This document shows positions 10,061 to 20,147 of a DNA stretch of 46,995 nt, piece after piece. This stretch comes from Acidobacteria bacterium Ga0077553 (GTDB taxonomy: Bacteria > Acidobacteriota > Terriglobia > Bryobacterales > Bryobacteraceae), in the NCBI GenBank assembly GCA_001464575.1, contig LNFE01000112.1:1-46995 (forward strand), in the 5' to 3' direction. The position numbers were made by a program, and so were the translations under genes. The first letter of the stretch is position 1; every line of letters begins with the position of its first letter. The notes under the pieces were generated by a model that was not told the DNA's origin, searched no databases, and saw only the letters and a program-made list of their open reading frames with translations.

Positions 10061-11301
10061 TAGCTTCTCCAGAACGTGGACTCTTTCGTCGCCTGGTAAC
10101 GGATGCCCAGGTGCGGGGTCTTCAACTGCTTCTCGCTTTGGAACAGGCTCTCAACGCCGGCCGCCGTCAGCCCCGTCGTCAGCAGCGTCCGCTCCAGCGG
10201 ATAGGTCTCCTTCCCCGTCAGATACATGAGCTCAGCGTTGTAGACGAGCGGGCTGAAGAAGTTCGCGAGCGTGGTCCGGCCGTCCGGCATCGGCAGGTAC
10301 ATCTGGGTGGAGAAGAGGTCTTTCTGCCCCGTAATTTTGGCCGAGAAGTTGAAGTCGCGCAGCAGGCCGCTCATCAGAATCATCGTCGACATCAAGCCGT
10401 CGGCGTGCTTGTAGCGATAAGCCACCGGGTTCTTCACGATGCGCTTCATGTCAGCGAGCGTCGGGAAGATATTGTTGAAGCCCTCCCGCGCCGGCACCAG
10501 CGTATGGCTGCGGCACAGCGCGGCTTCGACGAGCTCCGTCGGCCAGACTTTCTCCTGATACGCCTTCCAGAAATTCTCCCCGCGATAGGCCTGCACCCAC
10601 TCGACGCCCGTCTCGCCGCCGCGCCTCCGCTCCACCATGCCCTGCAGCGTTTCGAGGCCATGGAAGTCGTAGCTATCGACGCCCCCGTAGCAGACGCACA
10701 TCGCCTCTTCCACACGCGCGCCAGTGGGGAACTCAAGCGACGGCGTCCGCCACGTCACCGGCAGGCTGGACCCGGCCATCAGCGGGAACTTCATCCGCCG
10801 GGCGGTGTCGTACATCTCCTTGGCCCACTCCCAGTTCCACGACAGGTGCTTATCGTTGAACACCGGAACCACGCGCCCACTGGCTTCAAACACCTTAACG
10901 ATCTCTTTGAAGAACTCGTAGCGCGGATATTTCGTCTGGCCTTTCTCGTTGCGCTCGTATTTGCCGTGCTCGCCAACGAGCATCACCCCATCGACGGCGA
11001 GCTTCCCCGTGCCGCTCGTCAGCGCCTCGGCGATGGTCTTGTAGACCTTCATGCCAGGGAAGCGTTTGGCCCGGTCCTCGGTCAGGTCGCCGTTGGGATG
11101 CTGGTCGACGTAGAGCGAGACCAGGTCCATAGCCGGATGGTGATGTTCGCCGTCCCAGCCGTAGCCTTCGAGGAACCGGTCGACGATGTGCTGGCCGTGG
11201 GAGAACTTGCGGTACTCGGTGATGATGGCGGCGATCTTGGGCCGATTCGGAGCCCAAGGCAACGCCGCCGAGGTGAGGATTTGCCGGCGCGTAAGCTGCA
11301 T
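10060..11301 (-). CDS. Conserved protein of unknown function with Tat-like leader
   Basis: 413 residues. The N-terminus MQLTRRQILTSAALPW carries a twin-arginine-like RRQIL followed by a short hydrophobic stretch; it is shorter than a typical Tat signal, so export is uncertain. The remainder is the same family as the downstream gene: SLYVDQHPNGD, GEHGKYERNEKG, YEFFKEIVKVFE, FNDKHLSWNWEWA, AGSSLPVTWR and ERRRGGETGVEW. It is the promoter-proximal member of a three-gene run with the paralogue and the M20 amidohydrolase, which suggests a small catabolic or maturation pathway. Function is not known to me. Confidence 0.8.
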   Translation of the reverse strand: MQLTRRQILTSAALPWAPNRPKIAAIITEYRKFSHGQHIVDRFLEGYGWDGEHHHPAMDLVSLYVDQHPNGDLTEDRAKRFPGMKVYKTIAEALTSGTGKLAVDGVMLVGEHGKYERNEKGQTKYPRYEFFKEIVKVFEASGRVVPVFNDKHLSWNWEWAKEMYDTARRMKFPLMAGSSLPVTWRTPSLEFPTGARVEEAMCVCYGGVDSYDFHGLETLQGMVERRRGGETGVEWVQAYRGENFWKAYQEKVWPTELVEAALCRSHTLVPAREGFNNIFPTLADMKRIVKNPVAYRYKHADGLMSTMILMSGLLRDFNFSAKITGQKDLFSTQMYLPMPDGRTTLANFFSPLVYNAELMYLTGKETYPLERTLLTTGLTAAGVESLFQSEKQLKTPHLGIRYQATKESTFWRS

Positions 11302-11379
11302 ACAGATACGTTACCGAAGATTCAGAATCCACGACTTCCGAATCTTCGCGGCAGGCGATCTAAGCGCCAGGTCATGGCG

Positions 11380-12007
11380 TCAAGGAACTCCGCAACCACT
11401 CCGGACGGCGCGACCTTTTTCGATTCTGCCAGCCGGCGCCGGTGGCCGCAGTGCTTGCTCCCGCAGGAAAGCGAATTCCGGGCGTTCGAGAACTGCTTGG
11501 ATCTCCGCCCCGATCTGGTCCACCGAGTCGGACGCCAGCGGAGTGACGGGCCCGATCGTCAAGCCACAAACCTGCCGCCGATCTCGCCCCTCCAACGAAA
11601 GCAGCCGGTTCTGCACCCAGGGCGAAGCGCGCTTAAGAAATTCCGCCTCCGGACGAGAACCGCCGGGCACTTTCACCGGAACCGAAGCGGGATAGAACGT
11701 GACCTCAATCCAACCCGGTCCCCGATCGGCGGCGCGTTCGGCTCTACCATCCGAAAAGATTTCCACGGATCGGGGCTGACGGTTTCAACCGGCGAGGGAA
11801 TCGTCAGGGTAAAGGAACCGATGGAATAAACGCGCGAGGCTCCTTGGAGCGTTGATAGCTGTACACCTCTTTGCCGTTCGATAGGGAGTACGTGTGAGGG
11901 AGCGATCGGGAGGCGGCAACGATGGACCCATCCTGGCGGACATAGACGTCATCGCCAGTCTCTTTCACCACCGAAGCCGGCCCTGCGACAAGGGGCCCAC
12001 GTCTCAT
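11380..12007 (-). pseudogene. Remnant of an unrecognised gene with at least two frameshifts
   Basis: Protein-like sequence continues through three frames on the minus strand. The first piece (12007 to about 11838) reads DVYVRQDGSIVAASRSLPHT and ends in SYQRSKEP. The second (about 11838 to 11775) reads RVYSIGSFTLTIPSPVETVS. The third (about 11778 to 11380) reads RSVEIFSDGRAERAADRGPG and later WVQNRLLSLEG and DQIGAEIQAVLERPEF. Each piece joins the next where one frame stops making sense, as expected for single-base slips near 11836 and 11776. No family is recognised. Strong start signals and an intact frame are both missing. It lies between the helicase end and the paralogue pair; the 92 bp before it and 78 bp after it hold nothing else I can identify. 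Confidence 0.5.
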
Positions 12008-12099
12008 CTCGAGCTAGCCCGAAGGCGATGCCAAGCCAGTGCGCTCGGTCTCCCGTTCCGCCACGCCAATCGTGTCCTCGCACCCAGCCTGCCCCACCC

Positions 12100-15000
12100 C
12101 TACGACAACAACAACTCCAGATCCTCCGGCTTGAGGTTCGACACCAGCGCGTTGTCCTCGCTTAGAATGGCCGTCGCCAACTCCCGTTTCGTACTCTGCA
12201 ACTCCAGCACCCGCTCCTCCACCGTATCCTTGGCAATCAACCGGTACGCAAACACCGGCTTATCCTGCCCAATCCGGTGCGTCCGGTCAATCGCCTGCGC
12301 CTCAACGGCCGGGTTCCACCACGGATCCAGCAGAAACACATAGTCCGCCGCCGTCAAATTCAACCCCACGCCACCGGCCTTCAAACTGATCAGGAACAGC
12401 TTGCACTCCGGGTCGGTCTGGAAGCGTTCCACGGGTGCCTGCCGGTCCTTCGTCTTGCCGTCGAGATACTCGTAAGTCAGGCCCTGCGCGTCCAACTGCG
12501 CCCGCACCAGCGCCAATAGCGAAGTGAACTGCGAGAAGATCAGCGCCTTGTGCCCTTCCTGCAGCACCTCGTCCAACTGACTCAACAGCGTATCGAGCTT
12601 CGTGCTCGATCCCGACGCCAACTTCTTGTCCACCAAGCCCGGATGGCACGACGCTTGCCGCAGTCGCAGCAACGCCTCCAACACCTGCAACTTCCGTTTG
12701 TTCCAAGTCCGCGACGTCCCCGCCAACAGCGACGCCCGGTAGTGATCGCGCAGCTCGTTGTATAGCTTCCGCTCGTCGGGTTCCAGTTCGCAGAACAACG
12801 TCTGCTCCACCTTCGCTGGCAACTCCTTGGCCACCTGCTCCTTCGTCCGCCGCAACAAGAACGGCCGCAAGCCGGCCGAGAGCAACTCCCGCGTCTCCGG
12901 CGCCACTGTTCGCGATCCCGCCCCCGACAGTCGCAACACCGACGCCTTTCCCAACATTCCCGGGTTCAGAAACTCAAACAGGCTCCACAATTCGCCCAGG
13001 TGGTTCTCCACGGGCGTACCGGTCATCGTCAGCCTATTGTTGGCCTTCAACAACCGCGCCGCCTTCGCCGACGCCGACCCGAAGTTCTTGATCGCCTGCG
13101 CCTCATCGAGAATGGCGTAGTCGAACACATGGTTCTGCAGCGTCACAATGTCCCGGCGCAGCGTCCCGTAGGTCGTCAGGATCAGGTCGTAATCCTGAAT
13201 GTTGTCGAGCGAACGCGCCAGCCCAGTGAAGTCCAACGTTCGAAGCTCCGGCGTGAACCGCGCCGCTTCCCGCTGCCAGTTGAAGATCAGCGATCGGGGC
13301 GCCACGACTAAGGACGGCGGAATCACTTCGCCCGCCGCGCGCGCCGCCCGCCGCATCTCGAGCAACGCCAACACCTGGGCCGTCTTGCCGACGCCCATGT
13401 CGTCCGCTAAACAGCCACCGAACCGGAACCGGTTCAGGAACAGCAGCCAACCCAAGCCTTCCCGCTGGTAATCGCGGAGCGAACCCTGGAATCCGGGCGG
13501 CTGCTCCGCCATCCCGATTCCCTTGAAGTTCTGCAGTTCGGTCCGGGCATGCTCCAGGGTCTCATCGGCCTTGATCTCCGGTTGGGCGGCCAGCAAGGCG
13601 TCCAGCAGCGCCACCTGGTTCCGCTGAAACCGGACCTGCCCCTTCTCAATCTCGGCAATCTGCAGCAAGGACCGCAGCCGGCCCAGTTGCCCTTCATCGA
13701 GAATGGCGATGCTGCCGTCCGCGAGCTTGAACATCGTCTCGCCCTGCTGCATCGCCTTCAGCAGCTGGGGCAACGGCACCGAAAGATCGTCGAAGTGGAT
13801 GTCGCCGGTCAGCTCAAACCAGTCGATCCCGGTGCTAACGCTCGCGTTCATCTTCGTCGCCGAGCGCATCGGCAAGCCTTGCAGCTCGATGTACCAGCCC
13901 GCCTGAAACAGCTTCCGCAACCCGGGCAACAACTTCCCCGGGGTGATATCCCAACTCTGCCCTTCCACCCCGACGTATTGGACCGGCCGGAAGCCCGCTT
14001 CGGGCAGCAACTCCAACGCGGCTCGCTCCGCCACCAGGTCCCGCGCAATCAGCTTCCGCTCCGAAGGATGGAACAGCGCCTCGGCGATCGTTTCCGGGTA
14101 GGCCACCATCCCGTCGCCATAAATGAGCTCGGGCCGCCCCGTGAACGGATCCTGATCCGCCCTCCGCTGGGCCTGCCGCAGCTTCAGGCTCGGATGCGGC
14201 ACGCCCGGCACCCGTTCATAGCGCAGCGCCATCGGCAGATGCAGCACCTCTTCGGGCAGCCGCTTCATCGCCTCGCGCAGGAACTCGTCCGTCTCGGTCG
14301 CGTTAATGGAGATCTGCCCCTGCGCACGGAAGAACTGAATCCAAGGCAAAGCCTTGGCCGCGTTCAATGGTCCGATGGCCCGCTTCCGTAGCAGAAACGA
14401 TCCCGCGATGATCAGCGTCGAGGCATCGAGCGCCAGCATCTCATCCTCGCGATAGAACTCGGAGGAAACCTGCCAACTGCCGTCGCCCCCCTGCTGCCAC
14501 AGCAGCCGGAACTGAAAAGGCTCGGCATCCCAAACCAGCGGCTGCGCCAGCGAGCGTTCCTCGGAGTTGGGACTCTTGAGGAAGCATCGGCCGGTGCCGC
14601 AGATTGCCGGCATTAGCCGGTGGCCCAGGGCGGCCGAAAGTTCGTAGGCGTTGTGGATGTCCTCGGGCGCGATGGTCGAGTACGTCGCCACCACCCCGCG
14701 CGAACCCGCAAGACTCAGCAGAATCTCCCGGTCGTCGCACGGCGGCATCGCCTGCAATTGTTCCTGCGACAGCCGGAGCGGGTACGTCCGGTTCCACCCT
14801 CCGGCCTTCTTGTTCGGCGTCCGCGCCAGCACCAGCAGCGAAATCGCGCGTCCGTTCCGTAGCGTGTCCAACGGATCGATGAAGTACAGAATCTGCTCAT
14901 CTTCCGGGCGTGGCTCGGTGCGGCGGATCGGTAGGGTCGAGGCCTTGTTATCGATCTCGCGCAGGTACATCCGCCAATTCGGCAGCGTCGCCTCGCCGGG

Positions 15001-15342
15001 AATGGAGTCCGGACTATCGTCTTCGGCGATGTTCAGTTCGAGACTCGTCCAGCGAATCTCGGAGAGATAGCCCAGCCGCTCGGCCTCAATCGCGGCCGCC
15101 CACAGGTGCTTGCAAGGCCCGTTCTTCCGGTACGCCTCGCAGGCACAATACAAGTGGACATCCGCCCCGTCCAACCGAATCGTGACGCGATACTCCTGCA
15201 TGCCCCGCGCCACGCCCTTGATGGCGTACTTGCTGCCCTGCCGGATACTGACCCGGTTGGCGCGCACATAGTCCCAGCCCCGGTTGCGGGTTTCGCGGTC
15301 AAAAAACGGAGCTAACTTCTCGGCGATGGTCCGCGCAGCCAT
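12100..15342 (-). CDS. SWIM zinc-finger SNF2-family helicase
   Basis: 1080 residues from the ATG that gives MAARTIAEKLAP. The N-terminal region has a SWIM zinc-binding motif (CACEAYRKNGPCKHL, about residues 65-80). A long middle region of the bacterial SNF2-associated type follows. The C-terminal ~450 residues are a two-lobe SNF2 ATPase: Walker A in DDMGVGKTAQ, Walker B box LDEAQAIKN, the TGTPVENHLGELWSL block, then FLISLKAGGVGLNLT, DPWWNPAVEAQA and RTHRIGQ. These enzymes translocate on double-stranded DNA and remodel protein-DNA complexes; the in vivo target is unknown. The start is 5 bp from the aminotransferase stop, so it is the last gene of the long minus-strand run. Upstream in-frame extension to 15798 is an antisense artefact over the aminotransferase. 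Confidence 0.94.
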   Translation of the reverse strand: MAARTIAEKLAPFFDRETRNRGWDYVRANRVSIRQGSKYAIKGVARGMQEYRVTIRLDGADVHLYCACEAYRKNGPCKHLWAAAIEAERLGYLSEIRWTSLELNIAEDDSPDSIPGEATLPNWRMYLREIDNKASTLPIRRTEPRPEDEQILYFIDPLDTLRNGRAISLLVLARTPNKKAGGWNRTYPLRLSQEQLQAMPPCDDREILLSLAGSRGVVATYSTIAPEDIHNAYELSAALGHRLMPAICGTGRCFLKSPNSEERSLAQPLVWDAEPFQFRLLWQQGGDGSWQVSSEFYREDEMLALDASTLIIAGSFLLRKRAIGPLNAAKALPWIQFFRAQGQISINATETDEFLREAMKRLPEEVLHLPMALRYERVPGVPHPSLKLRQAQRRADQDPFTGRPELIYGDGMVAYPETIAEALFHPSERKLIARDLVAERAALELLPEAGFRPVQYVGVEGQSWDITPGKLLPGLRKLFQAGWYIELQGLPMRSATKMNASVSTGIDWFELTGDIHFDDLSVPLPQLLKAMQQGETMFKLADGSIAILDEGQLGRLRSLLQIAEIEKGQVRFQRNQVALLDALLAAQPEIKADETLEHARTELQNFKGIGMAEQPPGFQGSLRDYQREGLGWLLFLNRFRFGGCLADDMGVGKTAQVLALLEMRRAARAAGEVIPPSLVVAPRSLIFNWQREAARFTPELRTLDFTGLARSLDNIQDYDLILTTYGTLRRDIVTLQNHVFDYAILDEAQAIKNFGSASAKAARLLKANNRLTMTGTPVENHLGELWSLFEFLNPGMLGKASVLRLSGAGSRTVAPETRELLSAGLRPFLLRRTKEQVAKELPAKVEQTLFCELEPDERKLYNELRDHYRASLLAGTSRTWNKRKLQVLEALLRLRQASCHPGLVDKKLASGSSTKLDTLLSQLDEVLQEGHKALIFSQFTSLLALVRAQLDAQGLTYEYLDGKTKDRQAPVERFQTDPECKLFLISLKAGGVGLNLTAADYVFLLDPWWNPAVEAQAIDRTHRIGQDKPVFAYRLIAKDTVEERVLELQSTKRELATAILSEDNALVSNLKPEDLELLLS

Positions 15343-15347
15343 AGCGT

Positions 15348-16514
15348 CTACCGGCCCGCCAGAAACTCCCGAATCAGGCTCAGAGCCGATTCGAGAATCG
15401 GACGCTCCACCGCGTAGCAGAGACGGACCGAGCCCTCCCCACCATTTCCAAACGCCACGCCGGGCGCCAGCCCGACCTTTGTCTCGAGGAGCAGACGTTT
15501 GCAGAAATCGAACGAGTCCGTGAGGCCGGCAATCTGCGGGAACAGATAGAACGCCCCATCCGGCTCCGGCACGGTAACGCCCGGCATCGACCGTAATTCC
15601 TGCGCGCAATAATCCCGATTGCCCCGCAGCATGGTCAGCAACTCCGCGATAAAGGGCTCTCCGTCGCGCAAGGCCACTTCGCCGGTCTTCTGGACGAAGG
15701 CTGGCGCGCAGGACACGATGAACTCGTTCATCTGCGTCGCCTTCGCCATCAGATCCGCCCGGCCCACCAGCCAGCCCAGCCGCCAGCCCGTCATGCAATA
15801 CGACTTTGAAAAAGACTGCGCCACTAGGACCGCGTCCTCGCGCGTGGCCAGCCGCAGAATCGAGGGCTCCGGGTTGGCCGAGCCATACGTCAGGCGCTCA
15901 TAGACCTCATCGGCGAGCAGCCACAGCCCATGCTTCCGCGTGAACTCCAAAAGCCGCTGCTGGTCTTCGAGCGTCGCCACCCAGCCTAACGGGTTCGACG
16001 GAGAGGTGTACATCAAGAACCGCGTCCGCGGCGTCAGCGCCGCCTCCAACGCATCGAAGTCGATGGCATAGCGGTCGCCAACCAGCGGTTGGGCCATCTC
16101 GATCGCCCGTGCTTGGTTCATGGTAACGATCGAGCAGGCGTTCGGCCAAGCCGGCGTGAGAATCAAAGCCTCGTCACCCGGATCGAGCAGACAGCCGATC
16201 GAAAGATTGAGCGCCTGCACCCCGGAACTGGTGACGATGATTTCGCGCGCTGGATCGAGCGTAACGCCGTGATGCTTCGCATAGTATGCAGCGAGCGCCT
16301 CCCGGGTTGAGAGCAGGCCGGCGTTCGATGTATAGGTCGTGAAGCCCTCCGCCATCGCCTGCGCCGCCGCCTGTTTCAAAAACTCCGGGGTGGGCAGGTT
16401 AGACTCGCCGAAGTAGAGCTTATGGACGCCCTCCATCGTCATTGCGATTTCTGCCAACTCCCGAATCCGGGACGGGGCAACGGCTTGAGCAGAGGAGGAG
16501 ACAGTGGCTGGCAT
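15348..16514 (-). CDS. Class I/II pyridoxal-phosphate aminotransferase
   Basis: 388 residues, fold type I. It has the substrate/PLP residues expected of an aspartate-aminotransferase-like enzyme: YTSNAGLLSTREALA, Asn174 in SPSNPLGW, Asp202 in ADEVYERL, and the Schiff-base Lys237 in SFSKSYCMTGWRLGW. The C-terminal substrate arginine appears in GSVRLCYA. Substrate specificity (aspartate, aromatic or alanine-type) cannot be fixed from sequence. I chose the ATG at 16514; a GTG at 16520 overlapping the purF stop would add two residues. Position between purF and the SNF2 gene, with no gap, implies cotranscription; a role in supplying aspartate for purine synthesis is possible but only inferred. Confidence 0.9.
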   Translation of the reverse strand: MPATVSSSAQAVAPSRIRELAEIAMTMEGVHKLYFGESNLPTPEFLKQAAAQAMAEGFTTYTSNAGLLSTREALAAYYAKHHGVTLDPAREIIVTSSGVQALNLSIGCLLDPGDEALILTPAWPNACSIVTMNQARAIEMAQPLVGDRYAIDFDALEAALTPRTRFLMYTSPSNPLGWVATLEDQQRLLEFTRKHGLWLLADEVYERLTYGSANPEPSILRLATREDAVLVAQSFSKSYCMTGWRLGWLVGRADLMAKATQMNEFIVSCAPAFVQKTGEVALRDGEPFIAELLTMLRGNRDYCAQELRSMPGVTVPEPDGAFYLFPQIAGLTDSFDFCKRLLLETKVGLAPGVAFGNGGEGSVRLCYAVERPILESALSLIREFLAGR

Positions 16515-16519
16515 CAACA

Positions 16520-17950
16520 CTAACCCAGCGGCGGGTTGTCCTGCGACATCTCATCGATATGGATCAGCGTCGGATAGTTCCCGCTGTAGCAGGCGTAACA
16601 GAAGTCGCGATTGTGATCTTCGACGGCTTCGGTCAACTTGCCGATGGAGAGATATCCCAGCGAATCGGCTTCGACGAACTTCCGGATCTCCTCATTCGAC
16701 GAGTTCGCGGCGATTAACTGCTGCTTGTTCGGCGTATCGACGCCATAAAAGCAGGGGCTGATGGTCGGCGGACACGAGATGCGGAGATGAACTTCCCGGG
16801 CTCCGGCTTGCCGCACCATGCGAACAATCTTCCGCGAGGTGGTGCCGCGGACGATGGAATCGTCCACCAGCACGACGCGCTTGCCTTCGAGCAGATGACG
16901 CACGGGGTTGAGCTTCAGCTTCACGCCGAAGTCGCGGATCGCCTGCGACGGTTCGATAAACGTACGGCCGACGTAATGATTGCGAATCAGCGCCTGGCCA
17001 TACGGGATCCCGGTTTGGCTTGCATAGCCGAGCGCCGCGGCGACGCCCGAGTCGGGCACGGGCACGACCACGTCGGCATCGGCGGGATGCTCAATGGCGA
17101 GCAGCCGGCCCATGCGCTCCCGCGACTTCTGCACGGGGCGGCCAAAAACCATCGAGTCAGGGCGAGCGAAATACACGTGTTCGAAAACGCAGTGGGCCTT
17201 GTTCCGTCGCGGCGCCCATTGCTCGCGGGTCACGCCCTCGGGCCCTACGATCACCATCTCGCCGGGCTCCACTTCGCTCTGGTACACCGCATCGACCAAG
17301 TCGAAGGCGCAGGTCTCGGAGGCAAACACGTAGCCGATTTTGTGTTGCGACAGCTCCATCTTGCCCATGGCGAGCGGACGGAAGCCGTGCGGGTCGCGAG
17401 CGACGATGATCCGGTCCTTGGCCAAAAACACGAGGGAGAAAGCGCCTTCGAGTTGGAGCAGCGCCTCGCGCAGCGCCCCGGCCAGCGTCCGTTCGCGCGA
17501 CTTCGCCACCAGGTGGAGGATCACCTCGGTGTCGCTCGAAGCTTGGAAAATGGACCCTTCGGCCTCTAACTCGCGGCGGAGTTCGGCGGCGTTCGTGATG
17601 TTCCCGTTGTGGGCCACCGCGATCAGGCCTTTATTGCAGGCCACGCTGAACGGCTGCGCGTTGAGCATCTTCGAATCGCCGGTGGTGGAGTACCGGGTGT
17701 GGCCAATCGCCATATACCCAGGCAGCCCGGCCAACTTCTCCGGAGTGAAGATGTCAGCGACATGGCCCATCGCCTTGTGGCAGATCAGTTGGCGGCCATC
17801 GCTCGAAGCGATGCCGGCCGACTCCTGGCCGCGATGCTGCAGCGCGTACAGGCCCAGATAGGCTAAGTTCGCGGCCTCTTCGTGGCCATAGATCGCAAAT
17901 ACACCACACTCTTCATGGAGTTTGTCGTCGTCGAAAGGGGTCTCATGCAT
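16520..17950 (-). CDS. purF: Amidophosphoribosyltransferase
   Basis: Catalyses the first committed step of purine synthesis: PRPP plus glutamine to phosphoribosylamine. 476 residues. The N-terminal propeptide [14 protein letters not shown] is followed by Cys15 (CGVFAIYG), the Ntn nucleophile after self-processing. The glutaminase domain contains [12 protein letters not shown] and AHNGNITNA. The phosphoribosyltransferase domain has the PRPP loop [14 protein letters not shown]. Cysteines in SCPPTISPC and [10 protein letters not shown] are consistent with the [4Fe-4S]-type PurF. The start giving MHETPF overlaps the purL stop by 8 bp; a longer frame upstream reads out of purL and is rejected. Confidence 0.97.
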   Translation of the reverse strand: MHETPFDDDKLHEECGVFAIYGHEEAANLAYLGLYALQHRGQESAGIASSDGRQLICHKAMGHVADIFTPEKLAGLPGYMAIGHTRYSTTGDSKMLNAQPFSVACNKGLIAVAHNGNITNAAELRRELEAEGSIFQASSDTEVILHLVAKSRERTLAGALREALLQLEGAFSLVFLAKDRIIVARDPHGFRPLAMGKMELSQHKIGYVFASETCAFDLVDAVYQSEVEPGEMVIVGPEGVTREQWAPRRNKAHCVFEHVYFARPDSMVFGRPVQKSRERMGRLLAIEHPADADVVVPVPDSGVAAALGYASQTGIPYGQALIRNHYVGRTFIEPSQAIRDFGVKLKLNPVRHLLEGKRVVLVDDSIVRGTTSRKIVRMVRQAGAREVHLRISCPPTISPCFYGVDTPNKQQLIAANSSNEEIRKFVEADSLGYLSIGKLTEAVEDHNRDFCYACYSGNYPTLIHIDEMSQDNPPLG

Positions 17951-20144
17951 GGAGCGCACTCTCCAGGGCGGTAGCCCAAGGCTGATGAAGTTCTTCCACG
18001 GTCGCGCTGAGGTGGCCCTCAATGACGACCTGACCGGTCACGGTTGTTCCAATAGTTATGGCGGGTACGCCGTGCTTATCGGCTAACTTCGATACTTCTT
18101 CGGGGGAGTTGGTGGAAATCAGAATGCGAGACGGCCCTTCGTGGAAGAGCAGGAGCTCCGGGCGAAGGGTGGAATCGGGCAGGGAAACTGTCGCGCCGAT
18201 GCCGTCAAAACTGGCCTCGGCGAGGGCGACGGCGAAGCCGCCATCGGAGAGGTCATGTGCGGACTCAACGACGCCCGCCGCCACGATCTCGCGGATCGCC
18301 GCATGGACATTCTTTTCGAGCTCCATGTCGAGGGCCGGCGGCAAGCCCCACATCTGCTGCAGCAGAACGTGGGCGTACTGGGTGCCGCCAAAATGAACCT
18401 CATCACTTATACCGATGCCGCCGAGGAGCATCACGGTGCGGCCTTCATTCTGAAACCGGCTGGGCACCGGCGCCTGCGTCGGCAGCAGACCGACAATCCC
18501 GATCACCGGCGTCGGCAGGATACCTTCGCCGAGCGTTTCATTGTAGAGACTGACGTTCCCGCCGGTGATGGGCGTTTCAAAGTGGAGGCAGGCGTCCGCC
18601 ATGCCTTCGATGGCTTCGACGAGTTGCGCCATAATCTCGGGCCGCTGCGGGTTGCCAAAGTTGAGATTGTTGGTGGCAGCAACGGGCAGGGCCCCGACGG
18701 TGGAGACGTTGCGGCAGGCTTCCGCGACGACGAGCTTGGCGCCTTCGCGCGGATCGAGATAGCAGTAGCGCCCATTGCCGTCGAGCGAGATGGCGACCGA
18801 GGTGCCGGTCTCCTTCACGCGGACGATGGCAGCGTCTCCACCCGGCCCGGCGAGGGTGTTCGTGCGGACCATGTAATCGTACTGCTCGTAGATCCACTTC
18901 TTGCTGCAGAGGTCGCCGCTCGAGAGAAGCTTGACCAGGTCAGCTTTGAGATCGGAGGAAGCAAACGCCGGCGCTTCCATCGGCACGTTGCGGTGAGGCT
19001 TGGTGTGCGGCCGGTTGTAGATGGGAGCTTCGTCGGCGAGGTCGCGGTTGTTGATTTCCGCAACTAACACGCCGTGATCGCGCACGCGCAACATGCCGTC
19101 GTCGGTGACGAAACCCACGGTGGCGGAGTCGAGGCCCCACTTGTTGAAGACGTCGAAAATCTCTTGTTCGCGGCCCTTTTCGGCGACCAAGAGCATCCGC
19201 TCCTGCGATTCGCTGAGCATGATCTCGTAGGGCGACATGCCGGTTTCGCGCTGGGGGACGTACTGAAGATCGATTTCGATACCGGTGCCGGCGCGACTGC
19301 CCATTTCGCAGGTGGAACAGGTGAGCCCGGCGGCGCCCATGTCCTGAATGCCGACGACGGCGCCGGTGTACATGGCTTCGAGACAGGCTTCGAGGAGGAG
19401 TTTTTCAAGGAACGGATCGCCCATCTGGACGTTCGGTCGCTTCTGCTTCGACTCTTCGGTGAACTCGTCAGAGGCCATGGTCGCGCCGTGGATGCCGTCG
19501 CGGCCCGTCTTGGCGCCGACGTAGATGACCGGGTTACCGATGCCTTCAGCGCGGCCGAAGAAGATTTTGTCCTTCGGGATGACCCCGAGGGCAAAGACGT
19601 TGACGAGCGGATTGCCGTCATAGGACTTGTGGAACACGCACTCGCCGCCGACGGTGGGGACGCCGAAGCAGTTACCGTAGTGGGCGATGCCGCTGACGAC
19701 GCCCTCGAGAATGCGCCGGTTGCGTGCGCCGGTTTTGGGATCGTCGAGCGGGCCGAAGCGAATGGAATCGAGCACGGCGATGGGACGGGCACCCATCGTG
19801 AAGATGTCGCGAAGGATGCCACCGACGCCGGTGGCCGCACCTTGGAACGGCTCGATGAAACTCGGGTGGTTGTGCGACTCGATCTTGAAGGCGATACCGT
19901 AGCCGTGGCCAATATCGATGATGCCGGCGTTTTCGCCGGGGCCGAGCAACACCAGTTGACTGCGGGTCGGCAGCTTCTTCAGGTGGACCTTCGACGACTT
20001 ATAGGAGCAGTGTTCGCTCCACATCACGCTGAAGATGCCGAGCTCGGTGAGCGAGGGTTCGCGCCCCAGAAGCGAGAGAATCTTCTGGTATTCGTCCGGC
20101 GTGAGAGAGTGCGCGGCGACGACTTCCGGAGTGATGGTGCTCAT
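17943..20144 (-). CDS. purL: Phosphoribosylformylglycinamidine synthase subunit PurL
   Basis: 733 residues, the short (non-fused) PurL that acts with PurQ and PurS to convert FGAR to FGAM with ATP and glutamine-derived ammonia. Recognisable blocks are [17 protein letters not shown] at the N-terminus, [37 protein letters not shown], the [16 protein letters not shown] nucleotide loop, and the second-half repeat with GNVSLYNET and [14 protein letters not shown]. Start lies 3 bp after the purQ stop and its end overlaps purF. An antisense open frame of 357 codons inside it has no family resemblance and is a composition shadow. Confidence 0.97.
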   Translation of the reverse strand: MSTITPEVVAAHSLTPDEYQKILSLLGREPSLTELGIFSVMWSEHCSYKSSKVHLKKLPTRSQLVLLGPGENAGIIDIGHGYGIAFKIESHNHPSFIEPFQGAATGVGGILRDIFTMGARPIAVLDSIRFGPLDDPKTGARNRRILEGVVSGIAHYGNCFGVPTVGGECVFHKSYDGNPLVNVFALGVIPKDKIFFGRAEGIGNPVIYVGAKTGRDGIHGATMASDEFTEESKQKRPNVQMGDPFLEKLLLEACLEAMYTGAVVGIQDMGAAGLTCSTCEMGSRAGTGIEIDLQYVPQRETGMSPYEIMLSESQERMLLVAEKGREQEIFDVFNKWGLDSATVGFVTDDGMLRVRDHGVLVAEINNRDLADEAPIYNRPHTKPHRNVPMEAPAFASSDLKADLVKLLSSGDLCSKKWIYEQYDYMVRTNTLAGPGGDAAIVRVKETGTSVAISLDGNGRYCYLDPREGAKLVVAEACRNVSTVGALPVAATNNLNFGNPQRPEIMAQLVEAIEGMADACLHFETPITGGNVSLYNETLGEGILPTPVIGIVGLLPTQAPVPSRFQNEGRTVMLLGGIGISDEVHFGGTQYAHVLLQQMWGLPPALDMELEKNVHAAIREIVAAGVVESAHDLSDGGFAVALAEASFDGIGATVSLPDSTLRPELLLFHEGPSRILISTNSPEEVSKLADKHGVPAITIGTTVTGQVVIEGHLSATVEELHQPWATALESALHA

Positions 20145-20147
20145 TGA

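Noticed and set aside
15343..15798. N-terminal extension of the SNF2 helicase frame
   Set aside because: It lies antisense-frame over the aminotransferase 3' end and reads as Gly/Arg-rich noise; the ATG at 15342 is positioned for coupling.
19074..20147. 357-codon open frame antisense to purL
   Set aside because: purL is unmistakable on the other strand; the antisense text has no recognisable motif.
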